Assembly (NCBI GenBank): GCA_038093515.1
Contig: JBBPSI010000031.1
Location: forward strand, 62,001-126,000
Direction: 5' to 3'
Source: Butyriboletus loyo
Lineage: Eukaryota; Basidiomycota; Agaricomycetes; Boletales; Boletaceae
DNA: 64,000 nt
Part shown: piece by piece, positions 47,539-60,600 of the stretch
Layout: the number at the start of each line of letters is the position of its first letter
How positions within the stretch are numbered: position 1 is the first letter of the stretch
Translations under genes and position numbers: made by a program
The notes under the pieces: generated by a model
What the model saw: only the letters and a program-made list of their open reading frames with translations
What the model was told of the DNA's origin: nothing
Database searches by the model: none

Positions 47539-50290
47539 TCAGAACCCCATGGAAGGGACAGAGCTCCCTCCACTCGTCACGGTTGCAGTAGCAATGTAGT
47601 GGTTCCAAACATCGACAGTCGCCGACGGGAAAAAATAGCTGGACTCGGTTGTGGCCTGCCCATAATAGATTGCCGCTTGACCAGTCATGATCTCGCTCCC
47701 GAGCGAGGACACTTCGCCTCCGACAACGGTGATCGACCCAGAACTGGTGTCGGTCACTAGTCCAGTTTGATTGTTACCAAAGATGAATTCTCGGGCGAGA
47801 GTGAGGGCCTGAACGAGGGGCGTTAGGAAGAGCGAGTGTGGAAGGAAACAGTCCCTCACAGAGATGGGGTTGGTATATCCAAGAAGATGTCCGGCATGAG
47901 CCACAAGGACGTACGTCCAGCCACGTTCCTGGTGGACGATGCCCGCAAACTCACCGTCATCATTGGACCACGGTGTTTCTGGCTTGCGTGTGAATCCCTG
48001 GATTCCACCAAACGTCGTGTTCTAGGCGATAAAATCAGACACACGAGAAATGTGTGAAGTGTACGACGGCATACTTGGATGGCGACTATGTACACAGTTA
48101 GCAGGTTGCAATAACGGGGACAAGCAGGAGACCTACTTTGAGAACCAAAGTGCGGGACGAGCGAATCGTCGTTTCCAGAATATATCACGACCGAGATGTC
48201 ATGAGCCGTCATGTTCGTGGCAAGCTCTGTCAGGAATGCCATGGGTCTGGCCTCTCTAAGTATATGATTCTGCCCATCATGACAAGTACTCACTCGACGC
48301 CTAGAGAACATTAATCGTGAGTAAACCTCATCTATAGCGGAAAGAAGGATCGAGGCTCACTCGGGTCGCCATAGAGACTAGCTGTGAACAAGTTACATAA
48401 ATCCACTGCATATACCCAGAAACAGTTGCTTACTGGAGCTATTAGTCGGTGCAAACGGAGAACCGGAAAAAAACAGCGACCAGTCTTTGCTCGTAGGTGC
48501 ATGGATCGCAGCACGTGTTTGGGCATCTGGGAGAATGTGCGTAAGCATCAACTCATCCATCCATAATTCGCAGGCGAACCGTTCAGAAAGACACTTCCAT
48601 CTATTGGCACTTCGGGGCTCAGCGCATCAGGGATATTGTAGTCATCGAACAGGCCGCCCAAGGCTAAAACACGAACCCTTGGTCGAACAGTAAAATAGAA
48701 AGGGAAGAAATAGAAACGTACACCAAGGAAAAGTGAAATTGACGGCGTAGTCGATCATCTCGTCGTACAAATCACACTGATACCAAGGATCGATGGTTCC
48801 ATTCGTGCGATCGGCCAGGTCACGTTTCCATACATCGCGCGCATGAAGTCTCTCGCTGTGCTCCACCGGGGAACCGTCTCTCTCTCTGAGCCTTGCAGAA
48901 ACCCGGTCCCGTGCTTCCAGCATGAACCGTTCCTTCGTGAATTTCACATTGTATGTTCCAGAGGAGGCTGTATAATCCCAAGCGGGGAGCGGAGGATCCA
49001 CAGATGGAAAATGCTCCGGTTGAGGATATTGAAGAGTGAGATTGTACCCGCAGAGTTTACTCCTAAACGAGAAATAAGCATGTCTGTGACACACACCCCG
49101 CCGCCTTCAACGTACTGCTCCCAAAAGTACTCAAACACTTGACTATCATACCCGATGATTTGTGGGTATGTTTCCAGCACGCTCATCACAGGCAATGCTG
49201 TAGACGCTTGGGTTGACGTAAGAGTTCCATCCCCGATGGCAATCTGCGCGAGATTAACGGGAGGACTGTCCATCTCGAAGTAGGCTTTGGTAATGTAGGG
49301 CTGTAAGGATATTATACCGATAAGTTTCCTTGCTTGATAGGACGGTACGCACAATGAACACTCCAGCATAGCTCTCCCCGGTGATATGCAAGGGTCGCGT
49401 CGCAAGGTTCGGAAATACTTTGACGAAGTTCTCCAGGAAACCCATCTGGGGATACATGAGCAGAGCATACGAATGAAACTGAAATCCCTCACAAAATCCT
49501 GAGCTACCTGGTCTTCATCAGCGACTGAACGGAGCATAGAATCAGATAATGAACGTTAGAACCTAATTTGATGTACTCACCATACCCCTCTGGGTCAACC
49601 GTACTGAATCCAGTTCCACTGAATACAAAGACGTGAAATCTACTCGCACGAAAATGAGAACACAGACGTACACTGGTTGATCTATCCATACATAATCTGC
49701 AACAGTAGACCATGCATACTGATTTTCAATGGCAGAATAATTGCTCAAGATGTGAATCGGGCCATTCTGGGTTGCAAATGCGAACATGATGATCGTATCA
49801 GATTATACCGGGCAAGTACAAGACGGACCTCGAACAACAGTCCACCGAGACTCGAAGCACCAGGACTATACAGAACCATAAGCTATACACCATGTATTCG
49901 TTCGTGAACTCACCCTCCATTGAGCCAGATTCCCCAAGGCTCGTTATTGCGCGCGGTAAACGACCCTTCCGAAGACTCGAACGCCCAAAAGAACAGGGTA
50001 TCATTGGGATGATTGGGTCTTTGAACGGGGATATTGCCAGCCCAGTTCCGAGAAAGGGGCCATGTCACGTTTGGAAGGCTCTCCGTTACCTGAAAGTCTG
50101 CGAGAATATCGTCATGGTATGAATGGGCAGATGTACGGATGTAATATCAGCACATACAGTTCTGCCATTCTGGACTGTAGTCGCCGGACGGCATTCTAGG
50201 GTACACATGAGGCCAGCTATCTTGCGCTGACTGGGCCTGTGCGAATGTGAGCAAGGAGATAACAGACACTAATAACAGGAGAGCAGGCAT
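47539..50290 (-). CDS. Serine carboxypeptidase, S10 family, copy A
   Basis: Secreted or vacuolar-type serine carboxypeptidase. ATG 50290 opens a signal peptide (PALLLLVSVISLLTFAQA). Family motifs in order are NWAGNIPVQRPNHPNDTLFF, the oxyanion region NGG|PGASSLGGLLFE across an intron, NGPIHILSNYSA, YVWIDQPV|GTGFSTVDPEGY and VADEDQVAQDF. GESYAG (nucleophile Ser, 49362-49379) precedes YSGNDDSLVPHFGSQ (acid Asp) and AHAGHLLGYTNP (His). The triad is therefore complete. Many introns of about 50-60 nt are inferred. The reading frame ends SSVPSMGF at 47539, just before a hydrophobic tail that survives only in another frame (GGAFPITQFVVVKSL). The body from about 48130 to 49729 is nearly identical to copy C. 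Confidence 0.85.
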
Positions 50291-51503
50291 GACGTCCAGG
50301 GCATGGTAGGAGAGTGAAATATGGGGAAGGGAACGTCCAGTGATCTTTTAAGTGATGGTGGGTGCGCCGCCTGTGTCATCGAGTACGTTAACCTCTGAGT
50401 AACCACTCGGTACTACAAAGCTCCGGTTTCGCGCCCGGTCGGACTTTCTGGATCGCACATTGAAATGTGCTTCGTTCCTTTTCTTTTTAGTAGGACCCTT
50501 AATTTTCTTTGCTAGCTATCCTGCAATCAAAGCTCCCAAATGGCCTGGAGCCAATGGAGCGACAACGTTGCATAGCATCTTTGCACATGATGCCTAAGTA
50601 ACACAAATGGTGAGCAACGTTCATGGATGGAATTAGAATTGCGAAAGGTTTTACAGTTGGTATGCATGAACGCTACACTCAGGGTGACCCAAGCCTTGAC
50701 TAAACCTAGTCTCGCTTAACAACCATTAGGGACCGTTGTTATGCATTATGAGCATATCAACTGTATGACATCACGGCAGCTTCAGGTTGCCGTTCTCCCG
50801 TCTTGACAACGTAGTAGTTCGATTCGAACACGACTAGTTCCTCTTCTCGGAATCTTTCCATGGACGTGACTACTAGGTCTGTGCGCAAATGATGCCTGAC
50901 CTCTCCAGAGCGCATGAACGAAATGAAGTTGATGGTGACAGTGGAAAAGAGGCAAAGACTTGCCTTGTTTGCACAAAGAACCTCTGCTTCCTTACTAGAG
51001 TACAGATAGTAGGACATCCAGCACGTATATTGATCCTCATATCGCCTTGTACGACAGCTTCCAAGCGGGAGCAGGTGCCCTGACGACTGTCTGAGCGTTA
51101 CCTTCAGAAATGCGAGTATTGGTTCTGTGAACCACACCCGGAGTAACTCAGTAGCAGTGTTAGAACGCTAAGAAGGTGGTGAACAGGATTTGCGCGCATT
51201 GGCAGAGGGGTGGGGGTCGAGGATGAACAGAAACCGACGTCTTGCACTGTAGCAGTTACTGTACGGCTATATATAATGATACATTCATCACGACTTGGAC
51301 GCCGTATCTCGATTCTTGATGGCCTTGGATGATAGTACCGAGCCGTGCCAGTTGTCCCAGAATTTATCGGACGTTCAGAATCAGACATTGGTCGGCTCCC
51401 AGTGCCTACGCGGTGTCTGACGCCACGGCTAGAGGGCAAGTTTGATCAACCAGTTCCAAATTTCGATGTGACTGACCACCACCACCATCTTGCCTCGACA
51501 CAG
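50291..51503. other. Intergenic with one possible minus-strand frame
   Basis: A 126-codon minus-strand frame (50757-51137) ends in a coding-like stretch (SFMRSGEVRHHLRTDL ... EELVVFESNYYVVKTGE). A nearby frame offers a signal-like start (ANPVHHLLSVLTLLLSYSG), but no splice joins them convincingly. No family was recognised. The rest shows nothing. Confidence 0.3.
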
Positions 51504-52722
51504 ATGGCTTCTCAGGCCAACTCCCAACGTCCCCCCATCCGGGCACTACTCATCGATATTTCTGGCACGCTCCTGATTGGATCATCACCCACCCCTGGCG
51601 CTGTCTGGGCACTCGCGGAACTTCGCGCTGCACACATCCCCTTCCGTCTTTGCAGCAACACCAGCAAGGAGTCAAGCGATGCCGTGCATGAGCGGATGCG
51701 CGCAGCCGGACTGGACGTACGCCGAGAGGAGTTGTGGACGAGCGTCAGCTCGCTCAGGGCGGTGTTGAAGGCATTGGGGGTGAAGAGGTAAGCATTGTTC
51801 GAGTTGTATTTCGTCTTGTCTGAGCGGCGAGCGTCGGGTCTGCTTTGTTTGGGATCGTCCGACGTCTACATAGGCCCTATATGCTACTTTCGCAATCCGC
51901 GCTGGAAGAATGCACTGATGGCAGTGATTTAGGGATGAAAGGCAGCCCCGCCGTACCTGACTCGCCAAAACCATCGTCATTATCATACGACGCCGTCGTC
52001 GTTGGTCTCGCACCAGCCCTCCTTGACTACGCGCATCTCAACACCGCTTTTCGGATCCTTGTCAGCGAGGACCGACCCCGGGATACCTCCGTATCTCAAA
52101 CCCACCCAGATACAAAATCCAACTCAGATATAGAAGCAGCCCACGGCCAACCGCGTCCCCGCCCACCGCTCATCGCCCTACACAAAGCGCGCTACCTCGA
52201 AGCATCCGATCATGCTCTCTCTCTTGGCCCAGGCCCGTTCATACACGCACTCGAACACGCCACGCGGACGTCTGCAACGGTTGTCGGGAAGCCCACACGG
52301 GCATTTTTCGAGGTCGTGTTACGCGACCTTGAATACGATCTCAATCTCAATACGGCGCGACGCAAGGCAGATAACGTGTCGCCCAATCTTTCTGATCTGC
52401 CTCACGATCGCGCCCCAGGACAGCCCCCACCTTCGACTCACGCGCACCCCTGGCAGGGGATTGCCGTGATTGGCGATGACGTGGATGCAGATCTCGGCGA
52501 TGGAGCCATCGAACTCGGACTCTGGCGTGTCCTAGGTGGGCCCCACCATCCTTACTTTTATATAAGAACAGGTTACATGTTGAGCATTGATGGACAGTGA
52601 AAACGGGCAAGTATCGCCCAGGGGACGAAAGACGGACGAACACGCTACCACCAGACCAACTCTCTGCGTCGTTTGCGTCGTTTGCGGAGGAGTTGCTCGA
52701 GCAGCGGAGAGTGTCATTGTGA
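51504..52722 (+). CDS. HAD-superfamily phosphatase, LHPP/HDHD2-like
   Basis: Related to phospholysine phosphohistidine inorganic pyrophosphate phosphatase. ATG 51504 gives MASQANSQRPPIRALLIDIS. Motif I is LLIDISGTLL: nucleophile Asp, with Ser in place of the usual second Asp, as in LHPP. FRLCSNTSKES is motif II. The cap region has YDAVVVGLAPALLDYAHLN and PLIALHKARYLEASD, then GPGPFIHALEHAT and VVGKPTRAFF (motif III Lys). Motif IV is IAVIGDDVDADLGDGAIELG, continuing RVL|VKTGKYRPGDE over the last intron. There are two introns (51788 to about 51872, and about 52534-52600). A long insert rich in Asp/Pro/Gln lies between the cap and motif III. The last codons overlap the repeated block that follows each carboxypeptidase gene. 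It ends about 240 bp from the convergent carboxypeptidase copy B. Confidence 0.88.
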
Positions 52723-52800
52723 TGGTCGGCATCGCAAAGGAAGAGCCCGAAGAAGAGACGATTCACTATGTCATATCTAAAAGGAACATCGTGAACAAGG
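52696..52800. repeat. Post-carboxypeptidase block, copy B
   Basis: Starts inside the last nine codons of the HAD phosphatase gene (CTCGAGCAGCGGAGAG) and ends with ATCGTGAACAAGG. This is the only copy next to an intact phosphatase gene. Confidence 0.7.
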
Positions 52801-52963
52801 CTACCATGTGAAATGCGAAACCGAAAAAGCCATGGACTATTCGGAAGTATGGGCGACACCCGGTACATGTTAGGAGGGTGTCAGCTGCGAAGGGGAGACA
52901 ATCTACAATGAATTTACAACACACTGAGCACGATCGCTCCCGTGTTTTGCAAAGAAAAAGCTG

Positions 52964-55742
52964 TTACTCGTTACCGTGATGGTCGAGGGCACTGCTCGTG
53001 GCAGTCGCAGTAGCAACGTAGTGGTTCCAAGCCTCGACAGTCGCCGACGGGAAGAAATAGCTGGACTCGGTTGTGGCCTGCCCATAATAGATCCCCGCTT
53101 GACCAGTCATGATCTCGTTCCCGAGTGAGGACACTTCGCCTCCAACAACGGTGATCGACCCAGAACTGGTGTTGGCCACTAGTCCAGTTTGATTGTTACC
53201 AAAGATGAATTCTCGGGCGAGAGTGAGGGCCTGAATGAGGGGTGTTAGGAAGAGCGAGTGTGGAAGGAATCAGTCACTCACAGAGATGGGGTTGGTATAT
53301 CCAAGGAGATGTCCGGCATGAGCCACAAGGACGTACGTCCAGCCACGTTCCTGGTGGACGATGCCCGCAAACTCACCGTCATCATTGGACCACGGTGTTT
53401 CTGGCTTGCGTGTGAAACCCTGGATTCCACCAAACGTCGTGTTCTAGGCGATAAAATCAGACACACGAGAAATGTGTGAAGTGTACGACGGCGTACTTGG
53501 ATGGCGACTGTATGCACAGTTAACAACCTGTAATAACACGGACCAAGGAGGAGACCTACTTTGAGAACCAAAGTGCGGGACGAGCGAATCGTCGTTTCCG
53601 GAATATATCACAACCGAGATGTCATGAGCCGTCATGTTCGTGGCAAGCTCTGTCAGGAATGCCATGGGTCTGGCCTCTCTAAGTATATCATCATGCCGAT
53701 CATGACAAGTACTCACTCGACACCTAGAGAACATTAATCGTGAGTAAACTTCCTCTATAGTTGAAAGAAGGATCGAGGCTCACTTGGGTCGCCGAAGATA
53801 TTAGCTGTGAACAGATTGCATGAATTCGATGCAAACTCCCAGAAACGGTTGCTTACTTGAACTATTCGTCGGTACGAATAGGAAAGGGGTATTTTCCACC
53901 CAGTCTTTGCTCGTGGGCGCGTGGATCGCAGCACGCGTTCGGGCATCTGGTAGGAAGTATGTAAACACGAAACCGTCCACCCGTAACTCACAGACGAACC
54001 ATTGAGAAAAACACTTGCATCCATCGACGCTTCGGGGCTCAGCGCATCAGGGATATCGTAGTAATCGAACAGGCCGCCCGAGGCTAAAACACGAATTTTA
54101 GAATGAACTGCCAAACAAAATGGGAAGGAATGGAAACGTACACCAAGGAAAAGTGTAGTTGACGGCGTAGGCAATCATCTCGGTATACAAGTCACATTGA
54201 TACCAGGGGTCTATGGTCCCATTCGAGCGATCGGCCAGGTCATGTTTCCATACATCGTGTGCGTGAAGTCTGTCGCTGTGCTCCGACGGAGAAACATCTC
54301 TTTCTCTGAGCCTCGCGGTAAGCTGATCCCGTGCTTCCAGCATGAACCGGTTCTTCGTGAGTTTCGCGTTGTATCTGCCAGAGGATCTTGCAGAGGGGGC
54401 AGTGGGCATTGGGGGGTTTAGAGTTGGAAACTGCTCGGGTTGAGGGTATTGGAGGGTGAGATCGTACTCGCAGAGTTTACTCCTGAACGGAGAGATCAGC
54501 ATTCCTGGAGCACACCCCACCACATTGAACGTACTGTTGCAGGAAGTACTCAAACACTTGAGTATCGTACCCGATGATTTGTGGGTATGTTTCTAGCACG
54601 CTTATTACAGGTAATTCCGCGCATAAATCTACAGAGATCATAGTTCCATCGCCAATGGCGATTCGCGCAAGATTAACGGGAGGATTGTCCATCTCGACGT
54701 AGGCTTTGGTAATGTAGGACTGAAGTGATATTACACCGATCAGTTTCCTTGCTTGAGAGGACGGTACGCACAATGAACGTTCCAGCGTAGCTCTCCCCGG
54801 TGAGATGCAAGGGTCGTGTCGCAAGGCTCGGAAATACCTTGACGAAGTTTTCCAGGAAGCCCATCTGGGAACGCATGAGCAGAACATACGAAAGAAACCG
54901 CAGACCCTCACAAAATCCTGAGCTACCTGGTTTTCATCAGCGACTGAAGGGAACAAAGAATCAGACAATGAATATTAGAACCCAGCCTGATGTACTCACC
55001 ATACCCGTCGGAATCGGCAGTACTGAATCCAGTTCCACTGATGCAAACACGTGAAATCCCCACCCACGAAAATGAGGACACAGACGTACACTGGTTGATC
55101 CATCCACACATAATCGGCGACATGAGTCCATGCATACTGATTTTCGACGGCCGAATAATTGCTTAAGATGTGAATCGGGCCATTCTGGGGTGCAAATATT
55201 GACACCACGATCGCAACAGACTGTACCGGAGAAGTAGAAGACGGACCTCGAACAAGAGTCCAAAGAGACTCGAAGCGCCAGGACTGTGCAGAACCATTAG
55301 CTGTACACCATGTATGTGTTCACGAACTCACCCTCCATTGAGCCAGATTCCCCAAGGCTCGTCAGTGTGCGCGGTAAACGACCCTTCCGAAGACTCGAAC
55401 GCCCAAAAGAACAAGGTGTCATTGGGATGATCGGGTCTCTGAACGGGGATATTGCCAGCCCAGTTCCGAGAAAGGGGCCATGTCACGTTTGGAAGGCTCT
55501 CCGTTACCTGAAAGTCTGTGAGAACATCGTCATGGTATGAATGGGGCAGATGTACACGTGTAATATTAGCACATACAGTTCTGCCATTCCGGACCGTAGT
55601 CGCAGTCCGGCATTCCGGGGTACGCCTGAGGCCAGCTATCTTGTGTTAACTGGGCCTGAGCAAATGTGAACGAGGAGAGGGTAGAGGCTGATAGCAGGAG
55701 AGCAGCACACGGCGCCCAGGACATGGCAAGAGAGAGAAACAT
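52964..55742 (-). CDS. Serine carboxypeptidase, S10 family, copy B
   Basis: Same architecture as copy A. The start is 55742 (MFLSLAM) or the in-frame 55724; both precede a signal peptide (SASTLSSFTFAQAQ). It has NGPIHILSNYSAVENQYAW, GTGFSTADSDGYG, GESYAG (54781-54798), YSGNDDSLVPHFGSQ and AHAGHLLGYTNP, so the Ser-Asp-His triad is kept. The ligand-side segment ARLRERDVSPSEHSDRLHAH differs from copies A and C. The 3' third (about 53200-53700) is closest to copy A, while the 5' part (about 55130-55740) is closest to copy C. The frame ends in SSALDHHGNE at 52964; a tail-like hydrophobic stretch (TGAIVLSVL) follows out of frame. Confidence 0.85.
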
Positions 55743-56724
55743 GGTGAGGGGGACGTGATGACCTGGGTCTTTTTAGCGTAGCTGGAAGGTACCCCCGGCG
55801 GCTGTGGCATACGCTGGCAGCACGAGTACTCAGTTCCGGCGTCTGCGGGAGGACTGACCCTTTGAATTTCCTGATCGAATGTCTTAATTGTGTTGGTGCT
55901 ATATATTAGTATTACATTATGACAGATCTGAGTGTAGGCGAGTGCTGAGTCAGCGATGCCTTTCCTGATTGGGTAGTCCTCCAATTGTGTCCCTGGTCTT
56001 TCGCACCAACTTGGTAACAACCAGTCACTACTAGTACCCTACCACTCAGGACCATTCCAACTGCCTCGCTTCTCGCCTAGACACGAACAACTAGCTGGTT
56101 ACCATCAGAATTTTAATTGTTCGTGCCAATGTTTTACCCCATTCCCGACGACTCGGATATCATCGTGTCATCAAAAGAGTGGATGGTGTTGACATCACCA
56201 CCGGAGCACGGAGAGCACTCGTTCTTGGGGCTGCAACATGGCACTCAACTAATCTCACGACTGGCCTCTTTGCTGCGTGATAGCGGGCAAATGCCATGAC
56301 ACCAACCAGGATCTCCTCTGAGACATGTATGAAACACGAGAATCGAGTCAATAGAAGTAACAATGCTTGAACATCCTTTGAAAATGGTCCTGCGTGGTTG
56401 TCCTAACTGCTTCTCAGCATGTTCTCGCTCAAGTCTACTCAATCAAGTCTGTCGAGTTCGTGGATATGTTGCTCAAGCAGCAAAAGACACCATCTTCAAG
56501 ATGGTTGGCATCACTAATAGCAGAAGAGCCTGCGGAAGAGACGCCTCGACTGGGCCCATCATACAATTCATCATACGATAACGTCGTGAACAAAGTCCTT
56601 CTCGAGTGCGACGTCTAATGCAGATACAGACAGCTGGATCCAGAGTTGATCAAAGGAGAAACAGTCTACACTGTCCTTACAACAACATTTTGAGTGCGAA
56701 CGCGAGCGCGACTCCCGGGCGAAT
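55743..56724. other. Intergenic between carboxypeptidase copies B and C
   Basis: Holds the promoter of copy B at its left end and the repeated block (56468-56595) at its right end. The 124-codon minus frame (55646-56020) overlaps the gene start and is a shadow. In the flanking sequence the in-phase continuation of the copy C tail lies at 56677-56724. Confidence 0.45.
56468..56595. repeat. Post-carboxypeptidase block, copy C
   Basis: Runs from CTCAAGCAGCAAAAGAC to GTCGTGAACAAAGTCC, with AAGATGGTTGGCATCAC in the middle. It aligns with copies A and B over its length. Confidence 0.7.
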
Positions 56725-59525
56725 TTATTTACCCGTCACAGAGCCTGTGGGAGGCACGGAGCTCGATCCACTTGTCAAGGTTGCAGTGGCAATGTAGTCG
56801 TCCCAAGCATCGACAGTCGCCGACGGGAAGAAATAGCTGAATTCGGTTGTGGCTTGCCCATAATAGATTGCTGCTTGACCGGTCATGATCTCACTCCCGA
56901 GCGAGGACACTTCGCCTCTGACAACGGTGACCGATCCCGAACTGGTGTTGGCCACTAGTCCAGTTTGATTGTTACCAAAGATGAATTCTCGGGCGAGAGT
57001 GAGGGCCTGAACGAGGGGCATTAGGAAGAGCGAGTGTGGAAGGAAACAGTCCCTCACGGAGATGGGGTTGGTATATCCAAGAAGATGTCCGGCATGAGCC
57101 ACAAGGACGTACGTCCAGCCACGTTCCTGGTGGACGATGCCCGCAAACTCACCGTCATCATTGGACCACGGCGTTTCTGGCTTGCGTGTGAATCCCTGGA
57201 TTCCACCAAACGTCGTGTTCTAGGTCACAAAAATCAGGCACGCGAAGAATGCGCGAAATGTAGAATATCGTACTTGAATGGCGACTATATACACAGTTAG
57301 CAGGTTGCAATAACAGGAACCAAACAGCAGACCTACTTTGAGAACCAAAGTGCGGGACGAGCGAATCGTCGTTTCCAGAATATATCACGACCGAGATGTC
57401 ATGAGCCGTCATGTTCGTGGCAAGCTCTGTCAGGAATGCCATGGGTCTGGCCTCTCTAAGTATATGATTCTGCCCATCATGACAAGTACTCACTCGACGC
57501 CTAGATAACATTAATCGTGAGTAAACCTCATCTATAGCGGAAAGAAGGATCGAGGCTCACTCGGGTCGCCATAGACACTAGCTGTGAACAAGTTACATAA
57601 ATCCACTGCATATACCCAGAAATAGTTGCTTACTGGAGCTATTAGTCGGTGCAAACGGAGAACCGGAAAAAAACAGCGACCAGTCTTTGCTCGTAGGTGC
57701 ATGGATCGCAGCACGTGTTTGGGCATCTGGGAGAATGTGCGTAAGCATCAACTCATCCATCCATAATTCGCAGGCGAACCGTTCAGAATGACACTTCCAT
57801 CTATTGGCACTTCGGGGCTCAACGCATCAGGGACATCGTAGTAATCGAACAGGCCGCCCAAGGCTAAAACACGAACCCTTGGTTGAACAGAAAAAATAGA
57901 AAGGGAAGAAATAGAAACGTACACCAAGGAAAAGTGAAATTGACAGCGTAGTCAATCATCTCGGTATACAAGTCACACTGATACCAAGGATCGATGGTTC
58001 CATTCGTGCGATCGGCCAGGTCACGTTTCCATACATCGCGCGCATGAAGTCTCTCGCTGTGCTCCACCGGGGAACCGTCTCTCTCTCTGAGCCTTGCAGA
58101 AACCCGGTCCCGTGCTTCCAGCATGAACCGTTCCTTCGTGAATTTCACATTGTATGTTCCAGAGGAGGCTGTATAATCCCAAGCGGGGAACGGAGGATCC
58201 ACAGATGGAAAATGCTCCGGTTGAGGATATTGAAGAGTGAGATTGTACCCGCAGAGTTTACTCCTAAACGAGAAATAAGCATGTCTGTGACACACACCCC
58301 GCCGCCTTCAACGTACTGCTCCCAAAAGTACTCAAACACTTGACTATCATACCCGATGATTTGTGGGTATGTTTCCAGCACGCTCATCACAGGCAATGCT
58401 GTAGACGCTTGGGTTGACGTAAGAGTTCCATCCCCGATGGCAATCTGCGCGAGATTAACGGGAGGACTGTCCATCTCGAAGTAGGCTTTGGTAATGTAGG
58501 GCTGAGGTGGTATTACACCGATCAGTTTCCTTGCTTGATAGGACAGCACGCACAATGAACACTCCAGCATAGCTCTCCCCAGTGATATGCAAGGGTCGCG
58601 TCGCAAGGTTCGGAAATATTTTGACGAAGTTCTCCAGGAAACCCATCTGGGGATACATGAGCAGAGCATACGAATGAAACTGAAATCCCTCACAAAATCC
58701 TGAGCTACCTGGTCTTCATCAGCGACTGAACGGAGCATAGAATCAGACAATGAATGTTAGAACCTAATTTGATGTACTCACCATACCCCTCTGGGTCAAC
58801 CGTACTGAATCCAGTTCCACTGAATACAAAGACGTGAAATCTACTCGCACGAAAATGAGAACACAGACGTACACTGGTTGATCGATCCATACATAATCTG
58901 CAACAGTAGACCATGCATACTGATTTTCGACGGCCGAGTAATTGCTCAAGATATGAATCGGGCCATTCTGGGGTGCAAATATTGACACCACGATCGCAAC
59001 AGACTGTACCGGAGAAGTAGAAGACGGACCTCGAACAAGAGTCCAAAGAGACTCGAAGCGCCAGGACTGTGCAAAACCGTAAGCTGTGCACCATGTATGC
59101 ATTCAAGAACTCACCCTCCACTGAGCCAGATTGCCCAAGGCTCGTCAGTTTGCGCGGTAAACGACCCTTTCGAAGACTCGAACGCCCAAAAGAACAGGGT
59201 GTCATTGGGATGATTGGGTCTCTGAACGGGGATATTGCCAGCCCAGTTCCGAGAAAGGGGCCATGTCACGTTTGGAAGGCTCTCCGTTACCTGAAAGTCT
59301 GCGAGAATATCGTCATGGTATGAACGGGGCAGATGTACGGATGTAATATCAGCACATACAGTGTTGCCATTTCGGACTGTATCCGCCAGACGGCATTCCG
59401 GGGTACACATGAGGCCAGCTATCTTGCGCTGACTGGGCCTGTGCAAACGTGAACGAGGAGAGGTTAAATGCTGATAGCAGGAGAGCAGCACACGACGCCC
59501 AGGACATGGCAAGAGAGAGAAACAT
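56725..59525 (-). CDS. Serine carboxypeptidase, S10 family, copy C (mosaic)
   Basis: The start is 59525 (MFLSLAMSWASC) or 59507, followed by a signal peptide. It has NGG and downstream oxyanion motif, NGPIHILSNYSAVENQYAW, GTGFSTVDPEGYG, GESYAG (58563-58580), YSGNDDSLVPHFGSQ and AHAGHLLGYTNP. About 57330-58928 is almost identical to copy A. From 58928 to the start it matches copy B instead, and the 3' end resembles copy D. The frame stops at a TAA (56725-56727) where aligned copy A has an Arg codon in the tail frame. Downstream in the same frame lies IRPGVALAFALKMLL, a hydrophobic tail cut off by this single codon. Confidence 0.85.
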
Positions 59526-60149
59526 AGTGAGGGGGACATGATGACCTGGATCTTTTAAAGCAGCGAGTAACTGTGCGACCAATACAGGCACCCCTCATAC
59601 GTTGTGACGGGCTAGCAGCACATCCCGTTCAGACATCGCCTGTGCTTAGCGGAGGACTGAGCATTTGAAACGTGTGTGATTGTTGAAGTGCAGTTCCGCT
59701 GTATTTCATGGCACCACGGACATGTGCATGATCGACGATACGCGCGCGTCATCTGTTTACATTTTCATTTATTTACGTAAGTAATTGGTGTATCACGTTC
59801 CGAATCACTAATAGCTATGTACGTAGTAGGTTTCTTAGCGCTGCTCTGAGCCCCAGCTCCCTGATGAGTCGGTACCACACACCCCAGCCTGCAATATTCA
59901 TTGCCGGGACCTGAATCTGTTCAATTGTGGGTACGGATGCTGGTAAGGCCACTGACACCCGCGGGTTCACCCCTAGAGTCGTGTGACTAGGAGCCAATCA
60001 AAAAACGCTACCTTTGTGTCCACAAATTATTTTAAAATCAATAAAGTTATTTGAGAGTGCCGATCGACGACGCGCAGAGCATGACGAGTCCTAGTCACGA
60101 CGCACATACGTGCGATGCGTCTTGATTCCTTTCCTCATCAATGATGGGA
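59526..60149. other. Intergenic, nothing supported
   Basis: Promoter side of copy C. It has an AT-rich stretch around 59755-59790 and no coding frame with support. Confidence 0.4.
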
Positions 60150-60600
60150 CTCTCACTCCTTATTGTAATTTATCGCTAGACGCCCTTCAGGACATTTGCT
60201 TGTCAAACTCCGGGCCTTTAGGAAAGGCTCCCTCTAGACTATATCTCGAAACTTGCAGGGTCGGACAGAATAGGTGTGTGTTTAACCATTCATGTTCTCA
60301 CCTCGATGGGGGTCATTCTGAAAGTCATTCAGCTTCAAGCTTCGATCGCTATACTCAACGGACACGATACCGCTGGAACAGGATGCGGGAAGACTCTCTG
60401 TCTCTTAATTCCACCGCTACTCCGTCTAAATACCATCTCCCTGCGGCTGATGATCTCGCCGCTTAAACGGCTTCAGGCAACGCATCCATCTCCTGGTAAA
60501 CCTTCCGCGTCACAAGCTCAACTCCGCGGTGCTCCATCCATTTGTGATCTGTTCCCGGCCGCATTTGTCATCGTAGATAAGGCTTCGCAAGTTTCCCTTT
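60150..60600 (+). pseudogene. Fragment of a RecQ/DEAD-type helicase
   Basis: Shifting plus-strand frames read SLDALQDICLSNSG, then QLEASIAILNG-like sequence (QLQASIAILNGHDTAG), a degraded Walker A TAGTGCGKTLCLLIPPLL (the usual AGTGSGKT) and ISPLKRLQAT (motif Ia). This is the start of the helicase core common in Agaricomycete repeated helicases. The frame changes at least twice and no later motifs (DEAH box, C-terminal domain) are convincing, so it is a relic, perhaps brought in by a mobile or subtelomeric element. Confidence 0.6.

Noticed and set aside
47836..48057. Plus-strand 73-codon frame repeated at 53258, 57034 and 61728
   Set aside because: Conserved across copies only because it is antisense to a conserved carboxypeptidase exon and intron.
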